A DNA stretch of 64,000 nt, taken from contig CANMSO010000002.1 of the NCBI GenBank assembly GCA_947500545.1, positions 248,001-312,000 on the forward strand, in the 5' to 3' direction. The notes beneath the pieces were generated by a model. That model saw only the letters and a list, made by a program, of their open reading frames with translations. It did not search any database and had not been told where the DNA came from. A program made the position numbers and the translations under genes. Origin of the DNA: an uncultured Aquimarina sp. Its GTDB lineage: Bacteria > Bacteroidota > Bacteroidia > Flavobacteriales > Flavobacteriaceae. Shown here piece after piece: positions 8,378 to 15,963 of this stretch; positions within the stretch are counted from its first letter, which is position 1, and each line of letters begins with the position of its first letter.

Positions 8378-9837
8378 TAAATTTTCTTTCGTAGCCGGGC
8401 AACAGGAATGTCTAATTGTTCTCTGTATTTAGCTACAGTTCTTCTAGCGATAGGATATCCTTTTTCTTTAAGGATTTTAGCAAGTTTTTCATCTGTTAAA
8501 GGTTTTCGCTTGTCTTCCTCACCGATAGTAATTTCTAATATTTTTTTGATTTCTCGGGTAGAAACTTCTTCACCTTGATCATTGGTCATTGATTCTGAAA
8601 AGAATTCCTTAATGAGTTTAGTTCCGTACGGAGTATCAACATATTTACTGTTTGCTACCCTGGATACGGTGCTCACATCCATATCTATTTCATCTGCAAT
8701 ATCCTTTAGGATCATTGGTTTCAGATTTCGTTCATCACCACTAAGGAAATAACTTTTTTGATAGTGCATTATTGCACTCATGGTGATAAAAAGTGTTTGT
8801 TGTCTTTGTTTTACAGCCTCAATAAACCATTTTGCAGCGTCTAGCTTTTGTTTTATAAACATGACTGCATCTTTTTGTGACTTGGACTTTTCCTTACTTG
8901 CTTTATATCCTTGAAGCATGTTATTATACTCTCTTGAGACATGTAGTTCTGGTGCATTACGACCATTCAGAGTTAATTCTAGCTCCCCTTCAGCAATTCT
9001 GATTGTAAAATCAGGAACTACGTGTTCTGCCATCCTATTGTTCCCGGCGTATGCTCCTCCTGGTTTAGGATTGAGGGACTCAATTTCTTCGATTGCTTCT
9101 TTTAATTGATCTTCGGTAATATCAAATTTTAGGATTAGCTTATCGTAATGTTTCTTACTAAAATGGTCAAAAGATTTTTTTAATATTTGCGATGCTAATT
9201 TAATGGGAATGGTTGTCTCTTTTCTGTCTAACTGAATCCATAAACATTCTTGTAAATTACGAGCACCTACACCAGCGGGATCTAATTGATGAACAATTTT
9301 AAGTATACTTTCTATTTTTTCTTCTGTAGTATATACATTTTGAGTAAACGCCAGATCATCTAAAATATCTGACAAAGATCTTCTTATGTAACCACTTTCG
9401 TCTACACTACCAACAAGAAACTCAGCTATTTCACGTTCTTCCTGATCAAATCGGTATGTATTTAATTGATTGATCAAATGTTGATGAAACGATGTGCCGG
9501 ATGCATAGGGAACGCTTTTTTCTTCGTCATCGGCACTGTAGTTATTAGAACTTAATCTGTAACTAGGGATTTCGTCATCACTAAGATACTCGTCGACATT
9601 AATATCTGCTTCGATTTTTTCGGTTCCGTATTCTTCGTCGGCTGCGTTTTCATTGCTAAATGTATCTTCGTATTCATCTGCTTTTTCTTTACCACTATCC
9701 AAAGCAGGGTTTTCTTCCATTTCCTGCTTCAATCGTTGCTCAAAAGCTTGCGTAGGAAGTTGAATCAACTTCATGAGTTGAATCTGTTGCGGAGATAACT
9801 TTTGGGATAGTTTAAAGTTTAATTGTTGTTTTAGCAT
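8377..9837 (-). CDS. rpoN: RNA polymerase sigma-54 factor
   Basis: 486 residues. Region I is the Gln/Leu-rich activator-interaction segment (LSQKLSPQQIQLMKLIQLPTQ) followed by an acidic region II (about 45-110). The core-binding domain comes next, then a helix-turn-helix (DIADEIDMDVSTVSRVANSK), and finally the RpoN box ARRTVAKYRE near residues 463-472, which reads the -24 promoter element. Sigma-54 needs an AAA+ activator to open promoters; none is encoded in this window. The gene overlaps the downstream membrane gene by one base. A -7 box lies 25-33 bases upstream of the start. Confidence 0.97.
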   Translation of the reverse strand: MLKQQLNFKLSQKLSPQQIQLMKLIQLPTQAFEQRLKQEMEENPALDSGKEKADEYEDTFSNENAADEEYGTEKIEADINVDEYLSDDEIPSYRLSSNNYSADDEEKSVPYASGTSFHQHLINQLNTYRFDQEEREIAEFLVGSVDESGYIRRSLSDILDDLAFTQNVYTTEEKIESILKIVHQLDPAGVGARNLQECLWIQLDRKETTIPIKLASQILKKSFDHFSKKHYDKLILKFDITEDQLKEAIEEIESLNPKPGGAYAGNNRMAEHVVPDFTIRIAEGELELTLNGRNAPELHVSREYNNMLQGYKASKEKSKSQKDAVMFIKQKLDAAKWFIEAVKQRQQTLFITMSAIMHYQKSYFLSGDERNLKPMILKDIADEIDMDVSTVSRVANSKYVDTPYGTKLIKEFFSESMTNDQGEEVSTREIKKILEITIGEEDKRKPLTDEKLAKILKEKGYPIARRTVAKYREQLDIPVARLRKKI

Positions 9838-9862
9838 AAAAAAATCGATGTTCTTCTACTCA

Positions 9863-9870
9863 CAAAAATA
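9863..9870 (-). promoter_or_regulatory. -7 box upstream of rpoN
   Basis: On the minus strand TATTTTTG exactly matches TAnnTTTG. It lies about 25 bases before the rpoN start. I do not see a convincing -33 TTTG at the right distance. Confidence 0.4.
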
Positions 9871-10057
9871 AACAAAAAACACTGTTTTTATGGAAGTATT
9901 AGATGGTTAGTTTATTAAAAAAGCTATTGGATTAAGAACTTTGCCCTAAAAGTTCATAAAACCTTTTGGTTGCTTTTATCAATAAACGAGCCAAAAGTAA
10001 TTACAATATATTTTAAAGATAAATTTTTGAGTTTAAAAAAAACTTAAAAGGTTGGTG

Positions 10058-10696
10058 TTAAGGAACAAATATCTTATTTTTTATAGCGTAGATAACTAAT
10101 CCTGTTCTGTTTTTTAAATCAAGTTTTTCAAAAATAGAATCTCTATACCCTTCAATGGTTTTAGGACTTAGGCACATATCACTTGCAATTTCTTTATATG
10201 TTTTTTCTGTACAAGCATGCTTTATAAACTCTAATTCACGTTCTTTAAGTTCAACACTATTTTTTTCTTTAGGATTTAATGAGCCTAATAATAAATTAGT
10301 TACATCTTTTGTGTGATAGAAGCCCGTTTCTTGTACTTGAATTAGAGCGTTCTCCAAGATGCTTTTTTCGGTATCCTTTAAAAGGTAGCCTTTGGCCCCC
10401 GCTCTTAGCATTTTAAGAATCGTATTCTCATCTTCTTCGACAGATAAAGCTAATACTTTAACTTGCGGAAATTCTTCTTTTAGTGCTGCTGTAGTTTCGA
10501 TTCCATTCATTATAGGCATATTGATATCCATAAGAACAACATCTGGGATGTTTTTTGGATCTTTAAATCGGGTAAGAAGTTCTTTCCCGTTTTTGCATAT
10601 ATATAATATTTTGAACTTGTCAAATCCATTAACTAATCCAGATAATGCTTGCGAGAGCAAAATATGATCTTCTACGATTACAACTGAATATTTCAT
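10058..10696 (-). CDS. LuxR/NarL-type response regulator
   Basis: 212 residues from the ATG at 10696, giving the normal start MKYSVVIVEDH. An upstream ATG at 10750 would add 18 atypical residues and overlap the kinase gene. The receiver domain (about 1-120) has the acidic pair in VEDH, the phospho-acceptor Asp in VVLMDINMP, and the conserved Lys in GYLLKD. The output domain (about 145-205) is a four-helix LuxR HTH (KERELEFIKHACTEKTYKEI, then the recognition segment MCLSPKTIEGYRDSIFEKL). It is the last gene of the signalling operon beginning at 14556 or 12918 and is the obvious partner of the adjacent kinase. Confidence 0.95.
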   Translation of the reverse strand: MKYSVVIVEDHILLSQALSGLVNGFDKFKILYICKNGKELLTRFKDPKNIPDVVLMDINMPIMNGIETTAALKEEFPQVKVLALSVEEDENTILKMLRAGAKGYLLKDTEKSILENALIQVQETGFYHTKDVTNLLLGSLNPKEKNSVELKERELEFIKHACTEKTYKEIASDMCLSPKTIEGYRDSIFEKLDLKNRTGLVIYAIKNKIFVP

Positions 10697-10736
10697 TTGT
10701 ATAATTTTCTTTGTGCGAATTGTTGTTGGTACAAAG

Positions 10737-11531
10737 TTAGTCAACTTCATTTTCTAATGAGGTTAAACTTTTCTTATTATAATAATAGGTTAGCGTAATA
10801 GCTGTTCCTTTACCTTCCTCAGAATCTAATATGACATCTGCATCAATTAATTTACCTCTATTTTGGATGTTACAAAGACCAATCCCCTGTTGAGTATTGG
10901 AAATTTTCATATTAAAACCGACCCCATCATCTTTTGCATGTATAACCAGTTTGTCTTGATCATAATGTACGTTAACATCCAAAATGGAAGCCTTGGAATG
11001 TTTTATGGTATTGGTAAAAAACTCTTGTAATATCCTAAAAATTATAATTTCTACTTTGTCATCTAATTCTTGTACTTCTTCATTACTAGTTATTTTCGCC
11101 TTTATAAACTGTAAACGATTAAATCGTTCTATTTCCAGAGTTATTGCCTCGGTAAGGTTTAAGCTCTTTATTGCATCTGGGTTAATTAATTTTGATAGTG
11201 AGCGCAGTTCTGTCAGACTTTTGGTTATTGTGTCTGTAACCTCTTGTAATTTGTCAGGATTGTCCTGTGCTATACTTACTTGTATTTTGGCCAGTGTAAG
11301 TAGCTGACCAATATTGTCATGCAGTTCCCAACTAATATTGCGCAGCGTCTCTTCTCTAATCTCTATTTGTGTTTCTGCAATTGCCGTTTCAAACTTTTTT
11401 TCTGCTTCTTTTTGCTGCAATAGTAGGCTGTTTTTCCTTTTTTGAAAAATCAAAAATAGAAAGATAATAATCGCAATAAGCATAATAAGCATGCAACTGG
11501 CAATCAGTATAACTGTTTCTTGTTGCTCCAT
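10737..11531 (-). CDS. Sensor histidine kinase (HisKA_3 / NarX-like class)
   Basis: 264 residues from the ATG at 11531 (MEQQETVILIA); an upstream start at 11552 is also possible. It has one N-terminal membrane helix (about 8-30), a short coiled linker, the dimerisation/phospho-acceptor motif SWELHDNIGQLLTLAKIQ with the His near residue 80, and an HATPase_c domain with the N box, DDGVGFN and GIGLCNIQNR boxes. There is no periplasmic domain and no PAS or HAMP domain, so the kinase has no obvious sensor of its own. Its start lies inside the end of the 7-TM protein gene, which suggests coupled translation with a separate membrane sensor. Confidence 0.93.
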   Translation of the reverse strand: MEQQETVILIASCMLIMLIAIIIFLFLIFQKRKNSLLLQQKEAEKKFETAIAETQIEIREETLRNISWELHDNIGQLLTLAKIQVSIAQDNPDKLQEVTDTITKSLTELRSLSKLINPDAIKSLNLTEAITLEIERFNRLQFIKAKITSNEEVQELDDKVEIIIFRILQEFFTNTIKHSKASILDVNVHYDQDKLVIHAKDDGVGFNMKISNTQQGIGLCNIQNRGKLIDADVILDSEEGKGTAITLTYYYNKKSLTSLENEVD

Positions 11532-12157
11532 ATAAAGCCAATAATATAGCAAAGGTTTAAAACAATAATTAAAGAATAATTAATTGCGAATAAATAGCTT
11601 ACCCCTTTTATATTCGCATAGTAATTAATGGTTATAGTAAAGGGGATACTACCCACATAAAAAAGTAATAAACCTACACTAATCCAGAATAACAGGTTTT
11701 TTTTAGTATGTAGGACTTTTTCGGTAGCCAGAATCTCGGTAAAATAAAATATGATTGCTAAAATCAATAGACTAGCACCTACGACATATGGTATGGTCTG
11801 AAATTCGTTTATGTCTCCAACAAAAAAACCGTAAATTATTAAAGTAATAATATAAACAATATATGAATACTTTACAATTTTCTTTTTTTTCTTAAGAACT
11901 GAGTTATACAAATAAAACAGATAGGCAAAGCTAATAACATAAAATACATTATACAGGAGGTGATTACTCTGTATTTCGAAATATTTTCGGATAATGAATC
12001 CTGAATATTCCATAAGTACTATAAACCACAAATAAAAAATGAAATGCTTCAACAGGGAATCTTTATATTTGTAATAATATATAGATCCAATTAGTGCTGT
12101 CGCCAGCTGAAAGAAAGTTGATGAATTTCTTAAAAAAATTAAAGTTTCACTATCCAT
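11504..12157 (-). CDS. Seven-helix membrane protein B2 (candidate sensor for the kinase)
   Basis: 217 residues, almost all membrane. Seven helices can be drawn at about 10-30, 38-58, 67-84, 93-113, 121-144, 153-175 and 188-210, with very short loops and a basic C-terminus (SNKKQLY). It is a paralogue of the 220-residue protein at 13201-13863; they share LHTKKNLLFWISVGLLL / LHIKKRLLFWISVGLLL, the following G-x-PF-x-I pattern, and FQTIPYVV / FQSIPYIV. The 3' end overlaps the kinase gene. I recognise no named family. Role as a split sensory receptor is inferred from the fusion-like arrangement. Confidence 0.8.
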   Translation of the reverse strand: MDSETLIFLRNSSTFFQLATALIGSIYYYKYKDSLLKHFIFYLWFIVLMEYSGFIIRKYFEIQSNHLLYNVFYVISFAYLFYLYNSVLKKKKKIVKYSYIVYIITLIIYGFFVGDINEFQTIPYVVGASLLILAIIFYFTEILATEKVLHTKKNLLFWISVGLLLFYVGSIPFTITINYYANIKGVSYLFAINYSLIIVLNLCYIIGFIWSNKKQLY

Positions 12158-12180
12158 GTTTTATTTATGTTCAGAATATG

Positions 12181-12918
12181 CTATTGCTGATTTGGTACTA
12201 ATTGCGCATCTGGTGGTGGAGGATTTAGCTGTCCATGGTTTCCTGCCTGCGTTTCTGCCCCGTTAAATGCTGCATTATTGGCGAAAAAGGATAAAACTGA
12301 AGCTTCATTGACCTGTGATTCTTGTCTAACAGATCCTTTGCCTTTCTTATCTTGGTTTAAAATAGAGTCTATTACTTTTTCTAAAGGTATAATACCTGTC
12401 TTATCTCCAATTCGTTGGATAGCATAGGCTACGTCCCTATTTTTTCCATCTGCACTCTTTACTGTTGGATTATAGAATATCATTTGTCTATGAGCTTTTC
12501 TGGGAACAGGATTGTTATCATATTTTCCAAAATAAAACCGGAGCCCAGATATTCTTATTTTGGCGTCATCAGCATTTTTTTCAATAAATGCCATATAATT
12601 TTTCAGATCTTGATAGTCAAATGTTACCGCTCGCGCAGAAGTAAAAGTACTATCTTGGGTTCTTTCTCTTACATGTTTCTGAATGAGTGCAGCCCTGTAG
12701 TTATAGCTTCCGGCGACATCAATTATCTCTTCAAACTCAAAAGGTTTTACTGGATCATTATTAGGTGGGTAGGATCCTAGATCGGGTTCTTGTTTGTCTG
12801 TTAATAAAAGGGTTGCTCCTACTGCAACTGCCGCAACAAGGGTGTATCCTACGACATTTTTTTTGATGTTTTCAAAAAAGCTCCCTTTGTCTCTTTCGTT
12901 ATCTAATTCGCTTGCCAT
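12181..12918 (-). CDS. Membrane-anchored periplasmic protein A2
   Basis: 245 residues: a charged cytosolic N-terminus of about 22 residues, one membrane helix (VVGYTLVAAVAVGATLLL, about 22-41), then a periplasmic domain. The domain carries the segment ISGLRFYFGKYDNN near residue 125 and a proline/glutamine-rich tail. The paralogue at 13867-14556 has VTGFRFYLAKYPEN at the same place. The anchor differs: this copy uses a membrane helix, the other a lipobox. It is followed after 23 bases by the 7-TM protein gene. No named domain recognised. A ligand-binding or inhibitory role toward the 7-TM partner is inference. Confidence 0.8.
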   Translation of the reverse strand: MASELDNERDKGSFFENIKKNVVGYTLVAAVAVGATLLLTDKQEPDLGSYPPNNDPVKPFEFEEIIDVAGSYNYRAALIQKHVRERTQDSTFTSARAVTFDYQDLKNYMAFIEKNADDAKIRISGLRFYFGKYDNNPVPRKAHRQMIFYNPTVKSADGKNRDVAYAIQRIGDKTGIIPLEKVIDSILNQDKKGKGSVRQESQVNEASVLSFFANNAAFNGAETQAGNHGQLNPPPPDAQLVPNQQ

Positions 12919-12950
12919 GGTTTAGGTTTTTAAGATGTTAGTGATTACTA

Positions 12951-12979
12951 AAAATACCATTATTCTGTAGTTATAAAAA
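12951..12979 (-). promoter_or_regulatory. 29-bp shared upstream element, copy 2
   Basis: Reading the plus strand, the block begins AAAATACCATTATTCTGTAG and continues TTATAAAAA. The same block with two substitutions occurs at 14651-14679 upstream of the paralogous gene. It lies 33 bases before the start of A2. It could be a promoter plus operator bound by the adjacent response regulator. Confidence 0.6.
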
Positions 12980-13082
12980 AAATATATAGATTTTGTTAAA
13001 ATGAGATAAGTGTAAATACTTGAAAATAAGCAGTTTTCAGGTGTTTGGCGTATTGGCTGTAAGTTATATAAGTTGTTGAAAA

Positions 13083-13098
13083 AGGGGTAAATACCCCT
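13083..13098. promoter_or_regulatory. 16-bp perfect inverted repeat, possible operator
   Basis: AGGGGTA (13083-13089), two A residues, then TACCCCT (13092-13098). Each arm matches the NarL heptamer TACYYMT, but the arms point outward compared with the classical 7-2-7 site. It lies 165 bases upstream of A2. Dyads of this size suit dimeric LuxR-type regulators. Confidence 0.35.
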
Positions 13099-13141
13099 AT
13101 GGGATAAAGGGGATTGACGGTTGTGACGTATTTTAAAAGTG

Positions 13142-13167
13142 AAACGAGGAGGCTATGCTCCTCGTTT
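13142..13167 (-). terminator. Hairpin after the first A-B pair
   Basis: AAACGAGGAG (13142-13151) pairs with CTCCTCGTTT (13158-13167) around GCTATG. It lies 34 bases after the stop of the 7-TM gene at 13201. The T run on the minus strand is short, so termination may be partial, allowing read-through into the second pair, kinase and regulator. Confidence 0.6.
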
Positions 13168-13200
13168 TAACAGCTATATATATTAAATGCTGAATTCTTC

Positions 13201-13863
13201 TTATTCTAGTTTTTTGTTGCTCACAATGAAACCGAAAATAAAACAGACGTTCATTACTATCGTCAAAGAAAAATTTACCAAGATCATAGCGGTTGAACTG
13301 CTTAATTCTGTATAATAATTCCGTACAATTCTGAAAGGTAAATTACCCATATAATATAATAATAAACCAACACTAATCCAGAATAGTAATCTTTTTTTGA
13401 TATGTAATATTCTGTTTGAATTTAATACCTCAATAAAGTAAAGGATAATAGTTGTTATCAAAAGAAACGCGGCAACAATATATGGTATACTTTGAAATTG
13501 AATTAAGTAATTTTCAAAGAAACCGTTTATGATATATACAAAAACATAAATTGACAAAAATAAAATTACTATGGATTTTGATTTTCTTCCCTTTATATTT
13601 TGTCGATATAAAATGAATAGATATATGAAATTAATACCGTAATATATGTTGTATATAATGGCATTGTAATCAGATATTTTTTCACGTATATATAGGCCTA
13701 ACAGGTCATTTAGAAATACATACCATAACAAAATGGTAAAATATTTTAAAACAGGTGCTTTTTTGACTTTGTAAAAATAGATTACACTAAAAAGTGCACT
13801 TAAGAACTCTATAATAAGCCCTGTCTTTCTTAATAGTTGTAAAAGTTCTGTAGAAATTTGCAT
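13201..13863 (-). CDS. Seven-helix membrane protein B1
   Basis: 220 residues with seven predicted helices in the same spacing as B2 at 11504-12157 and shared motifs (KKRLLFWISVGLLLYYMGNLP, FQSIPYIVAAFLL). The N-terminus MQISTELLQLLRKTGLIIEF corresponds to MDSETLIFLRNSSTFFQLAT in B2. It starts three bases after the stop of A1, so A1 and B1 are a tight pair. No kinase follows directly; a hairpin and the second pair lie downstream. I recognise no family name. The repeated A-B order suggests that B needs its matching A protein. Confidence 0.8.
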   Translation of the reverse strand: MQISTELLQLLRKTGLIIEFLSALFSVIYFYKVKKAPVLKYFTILLWYVFLNDLLGLYIREKISDYNAIIYNIYYGINFIYLFILYRQNIKGRKSKSIVILFLSIYVFVYIINGFFENYLIQFQSIPYIVAAFLLITTIILYFIEVLNSNRILHIKKRLLFWISVGLLLYYMGNLPFRIVRNYYTELSSSTAMILVNFSLTIVMNVCFIFGFIVSNKKLE

Positions 13864-13866
13864 TTC

Positions 13867-14556
13867 CTATTGTTGATCTCCATTAGGAGGAGAACTATTA
13901 AGTTCATTAGCAATAAGGCTAGGTCCTTCTTCTTGCAGAGTCCAATTAAACAGATTGGCTATACCGGCTTCATTGAGATTATTCAGTCTTTTATCTGATT
14001 CTAGGTTTTTACTGTTTCCTTCAAGAACTTTTTCTAACAATAGGATCTCTCCATTTTGGTCTAAAGTAAATCCTGAATCAAATTCTTCGCCGTCTACGGT
14101 ATTTGTAGTTGTAGGTGCAATAAAAAAGGTTTGTCGTTTTGGGTATTTTACCCTAGCGTCTGCATTGGAATATGCGTTTTCTGGGTATTTCGCCAGATAG
14201 AATCTAAATCCTGTAACTTTTATATCTCTTTTTGAAGTTTCCTGTTTTACGTATTCTAGATATTTATTTAGTTGTCCATATTCAAAAAACAAAGATCTGG
14301 TAGCTTTGAATGGATTGCCACTTGCATCAGTTTCTTCTATTTCCTCGATGTACGGAACTCTTTTTCTAGAATATTCTGTGTACATGTCGACCGCTTGTGC
14401 TAAAGAGATGATCTCATTGGGTTTTTTAACCGCTCTTTTACTATCTGTGATTTCTTCCTCTAATTTTGGACTATCGCAGGAAACATAAAGACTGGTAAAT
14501 ACAAATGTTAGTGTGGTTGCTACAATGTATCCGATTAGGTTTGTTGTTAGTTTCAT
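13867..14556 (-). CDS. Lipoprotein A1, paralogue of the protein at 12181-12918
   Basis: 229 residues. The hydrophobic leader ends in a lipobox-like SLYVSC, which would be lipidated at Cys27, followed by acidic residues (DSPKLEEE). The folded part has MYTEYSRKRVPY near residue 58, the hallmark VTGFRFYLAKY near 115, and a C-terminal tail rich in Asn and Ser. It is the first gene of the signalling cluster and is preceded by copy 1 of the shared 29-bp element. Whether the lipoprotein faces the periplasm or the cell surface cannot be told. A sensory ligand-binding job for the neighbouring 7-TM protein is inference. Confidence 0.78.
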   Translation of the reverse strand: MKLTTNLIGYIVATTLTFVFTSLYVSCDSPKLEEEITDSKRAVKKPNEIISLAQAVDMYTEYSRKRVPYIEEIEETDASGNPFKATRSLFFEYGQLNKYLEYVKQETSKRDIKVTGFRFYLAKYPENAYSNADARVKYPKRQTFFIAPTTTNTVDGEEFDSGFTLDQNGEILLLEKVLEGNSKNLESDKRLNNLNEAGIANLFNWTLQEEGPSLIANELNSSPPNGDQQ

Positions 14557-15113
14557 TTTTTTGGTTTTAAGGTTGTTGTTAGAGTTTTAGTCATTTTAGA
14601 ATGACAATGGTCGATACTTTAATATCGAGTAGTGTGGTTTTGTTGCTATTAAAATACCACTATTCTATAGTTATAAAAAGTAGATCCTTGTTTTTTTGCT
14701 TCAAAGTTTGAAGTTTTCATAGAGATCCAGGATAACCAAAATTAATTACGAAAATCCAATATTTGGTTTTCATGAAAACTCAATAAAACGTTTTCGGGGT
14801 CAATTTTTCATCGAATTGGGCACTATAATTTTCGCCTAAAAACAACTAAAAATTTTCGTTACAAAAACCATCTTTACAATAAAAAGATATCATTTTTGAA
14901 AATCTTATAATTCCAATTTCTAATGTTTAATTTTTGGTTAAATAAACTTCTTCCCGAAAACGATTTTCGTAAAAGAATTGTTAAATCTAAATGTGAAAAT
15001 TGCCTCTTTTCTATCCCTGATCTACCTTAAAGTAAACTTTATTAATGACCACTAAACTTTTCGAAAGTTAAAACCAACAACAAAAACCACAACTAATCTA
15101 ACAAACATTAATT
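14557..15113. other. Divergent regulatory region between the signalling operon and the CBM21-like trio
   Basis: 557 bases without a gene. It holds the shared 29-bp element (14651-14679), a perfect 14-bp palindrome GTTTTCATGAAAAC (14766-14779), a long-range 10-bp inverted repeat (CGTTTTCGGG at 14789-14798 and CCCGAAAACG at 14953-14962), and two close inverted repeats built on AAAGT/ACTTT (15029-15040 and 15055-15069) just ahead of the first lipoprotein gene. No open reading frame of note. Confidence 0.7.
14651..14679 (-). promoter_or_regulatory. 29-bp shared upstream element, copy 1
   Basis: On the plus strand it begins AAAATACCACTATTCTATAG and continues TTATAAAAA, identical to 12951-12979 except at two positions. 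It lies 95 bases before the A1 start. Confidence 0.6.
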
Positions 15114-15929
15114 ATGAGAAAAATCTATCTAGTATTAGTAGCTGTTCTTGGTCTGTACTCATGTGCAACAGATACAGATCATTTGGATTCTAGTAGTGAA
15201 TCTATAGAGATAGCCGCAAAAAAAAGTTCAGATAATGTAAAGCTTTTAAGAGCTTGGACATCTAACAGTAGTAGTCCAGTACAACGTAAATATGTGAGGC
15301 GTTTTGTCGTGAAGGTTAAAAACCTTGCTTTTAAAAAAGAGGTAGCTATTCATCATGCTACATACAATGGAAACTGGATTGATATTCCTTTGACCTATAT
15401 GCAAAGTATCAACAATGATGAGGAAATTTGGGTTGGGGAAGTAGCACCTGATACAGAAATTTATAGTGATGAATTTGTTGTAAAATATAGCGCAAACGGG
15501 CAAACATACTGGGACAATAATAATGGAGCAAATTATAGTATGCTTGTCAATATGGGGGCATATTTGGCGTCAGAAATAGAAGTTTTTGTGGATTCTTTTT
15601 ACACCAGATTTACGGGAAGCTATTTTGCTATTAATGTAGACGCCAGAAGAAATTATGGGGCGGCAGGTGCTGTAGAAGTATTGTATACTACCGATGGATG
15701 GGCAACAACAAAAAGAGTATCATTAAGCTACCAAAGGTATTTTAGAGTAGGGTATGCCCATTATATTCAAAGTCCTAATCAATTCGATATAGATAAATGG
15801 GAAACTTCTGTACAAGTCGATCCAAGCGTTAACTCAATAGAGTATGTAATAGTTTACAAAACTGGAGGAGAGGAATATTGGGATAATAATTTTGGAAAAA
15901 ATTATGTAATCAATAAAGTTACTTACTAA
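15114..15929 (+). CDS. Lipoprotein with two CBM21-like domains, copy 1
   Basis: 271 residues. A leader with lipobox LYSC would be lipidated at Cys17, and acidic residues after it (ATDTDHLD) resemble the Bacteroidota surface-export signal. Domain 1 (about 40-145) has RRFVVKVKNLAFKKEVAIH and closes with YSANGQTYWDNNNGANY (WDNN at 133-136). Domain 2 (about 155-271) has VEVLYTTDGWATTK and closes with EEYWDNNFGKNY. This closing motif, and the VKVKN-x-xF-x-K opening, are hallmarks of CBM21, the starch/glycogen-binding domain of eukaryotic PP1 glycogen-targeting subunits. Predicted role: surface binding of an alpha-glucan or similar polymer. No catalytic domain is present. Confidence 0.78.
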   Translation: MRKIYLVLVAVLGLYSCATDTDHLDSSSESIEIAAKKSSDNVKLLRAWTSNSSSPVQRKYVRRFVVKVKNLAFKKEVAIHHATYNGNWIDIPLTYMQSINNDEEIWVGEVAPDTEIYSDEFVVKYSANGQTYWDNNNGANYSMLVNMGAYLASEIEVFVDSFYTRFTGSYFAINVDARRNYGAAGAVEVLYTTDGWATTKRVSLSYQRYFRVGYAHYIQSPNQFDIDKWETSVQVDPSVNSIEYVIVYKTGGEEYWDNNFGKNYVINKVTY

Positions 15930-15963
15930 AACAAATAGATTTTAATCTTAATAAAATTCACTG

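Larger units (their letters stand above)
12919..13200. other. Intergenic region between the two A-B pairs
   Basis: 282 bases without a gene. It contains the shared 29-bp element (12951-12979), a 16-bp inverted repeat (13083-13098) and a hairpin (13142-13167). Nothing else is recognisable. Confidence 0.7.

Noticed and set aside
13083..13098. Classical NarL 7-2-7 operator
   Set aside because: The heptamers point outward, opposite to the known arrangement, so I list only a generic inverted repeat.
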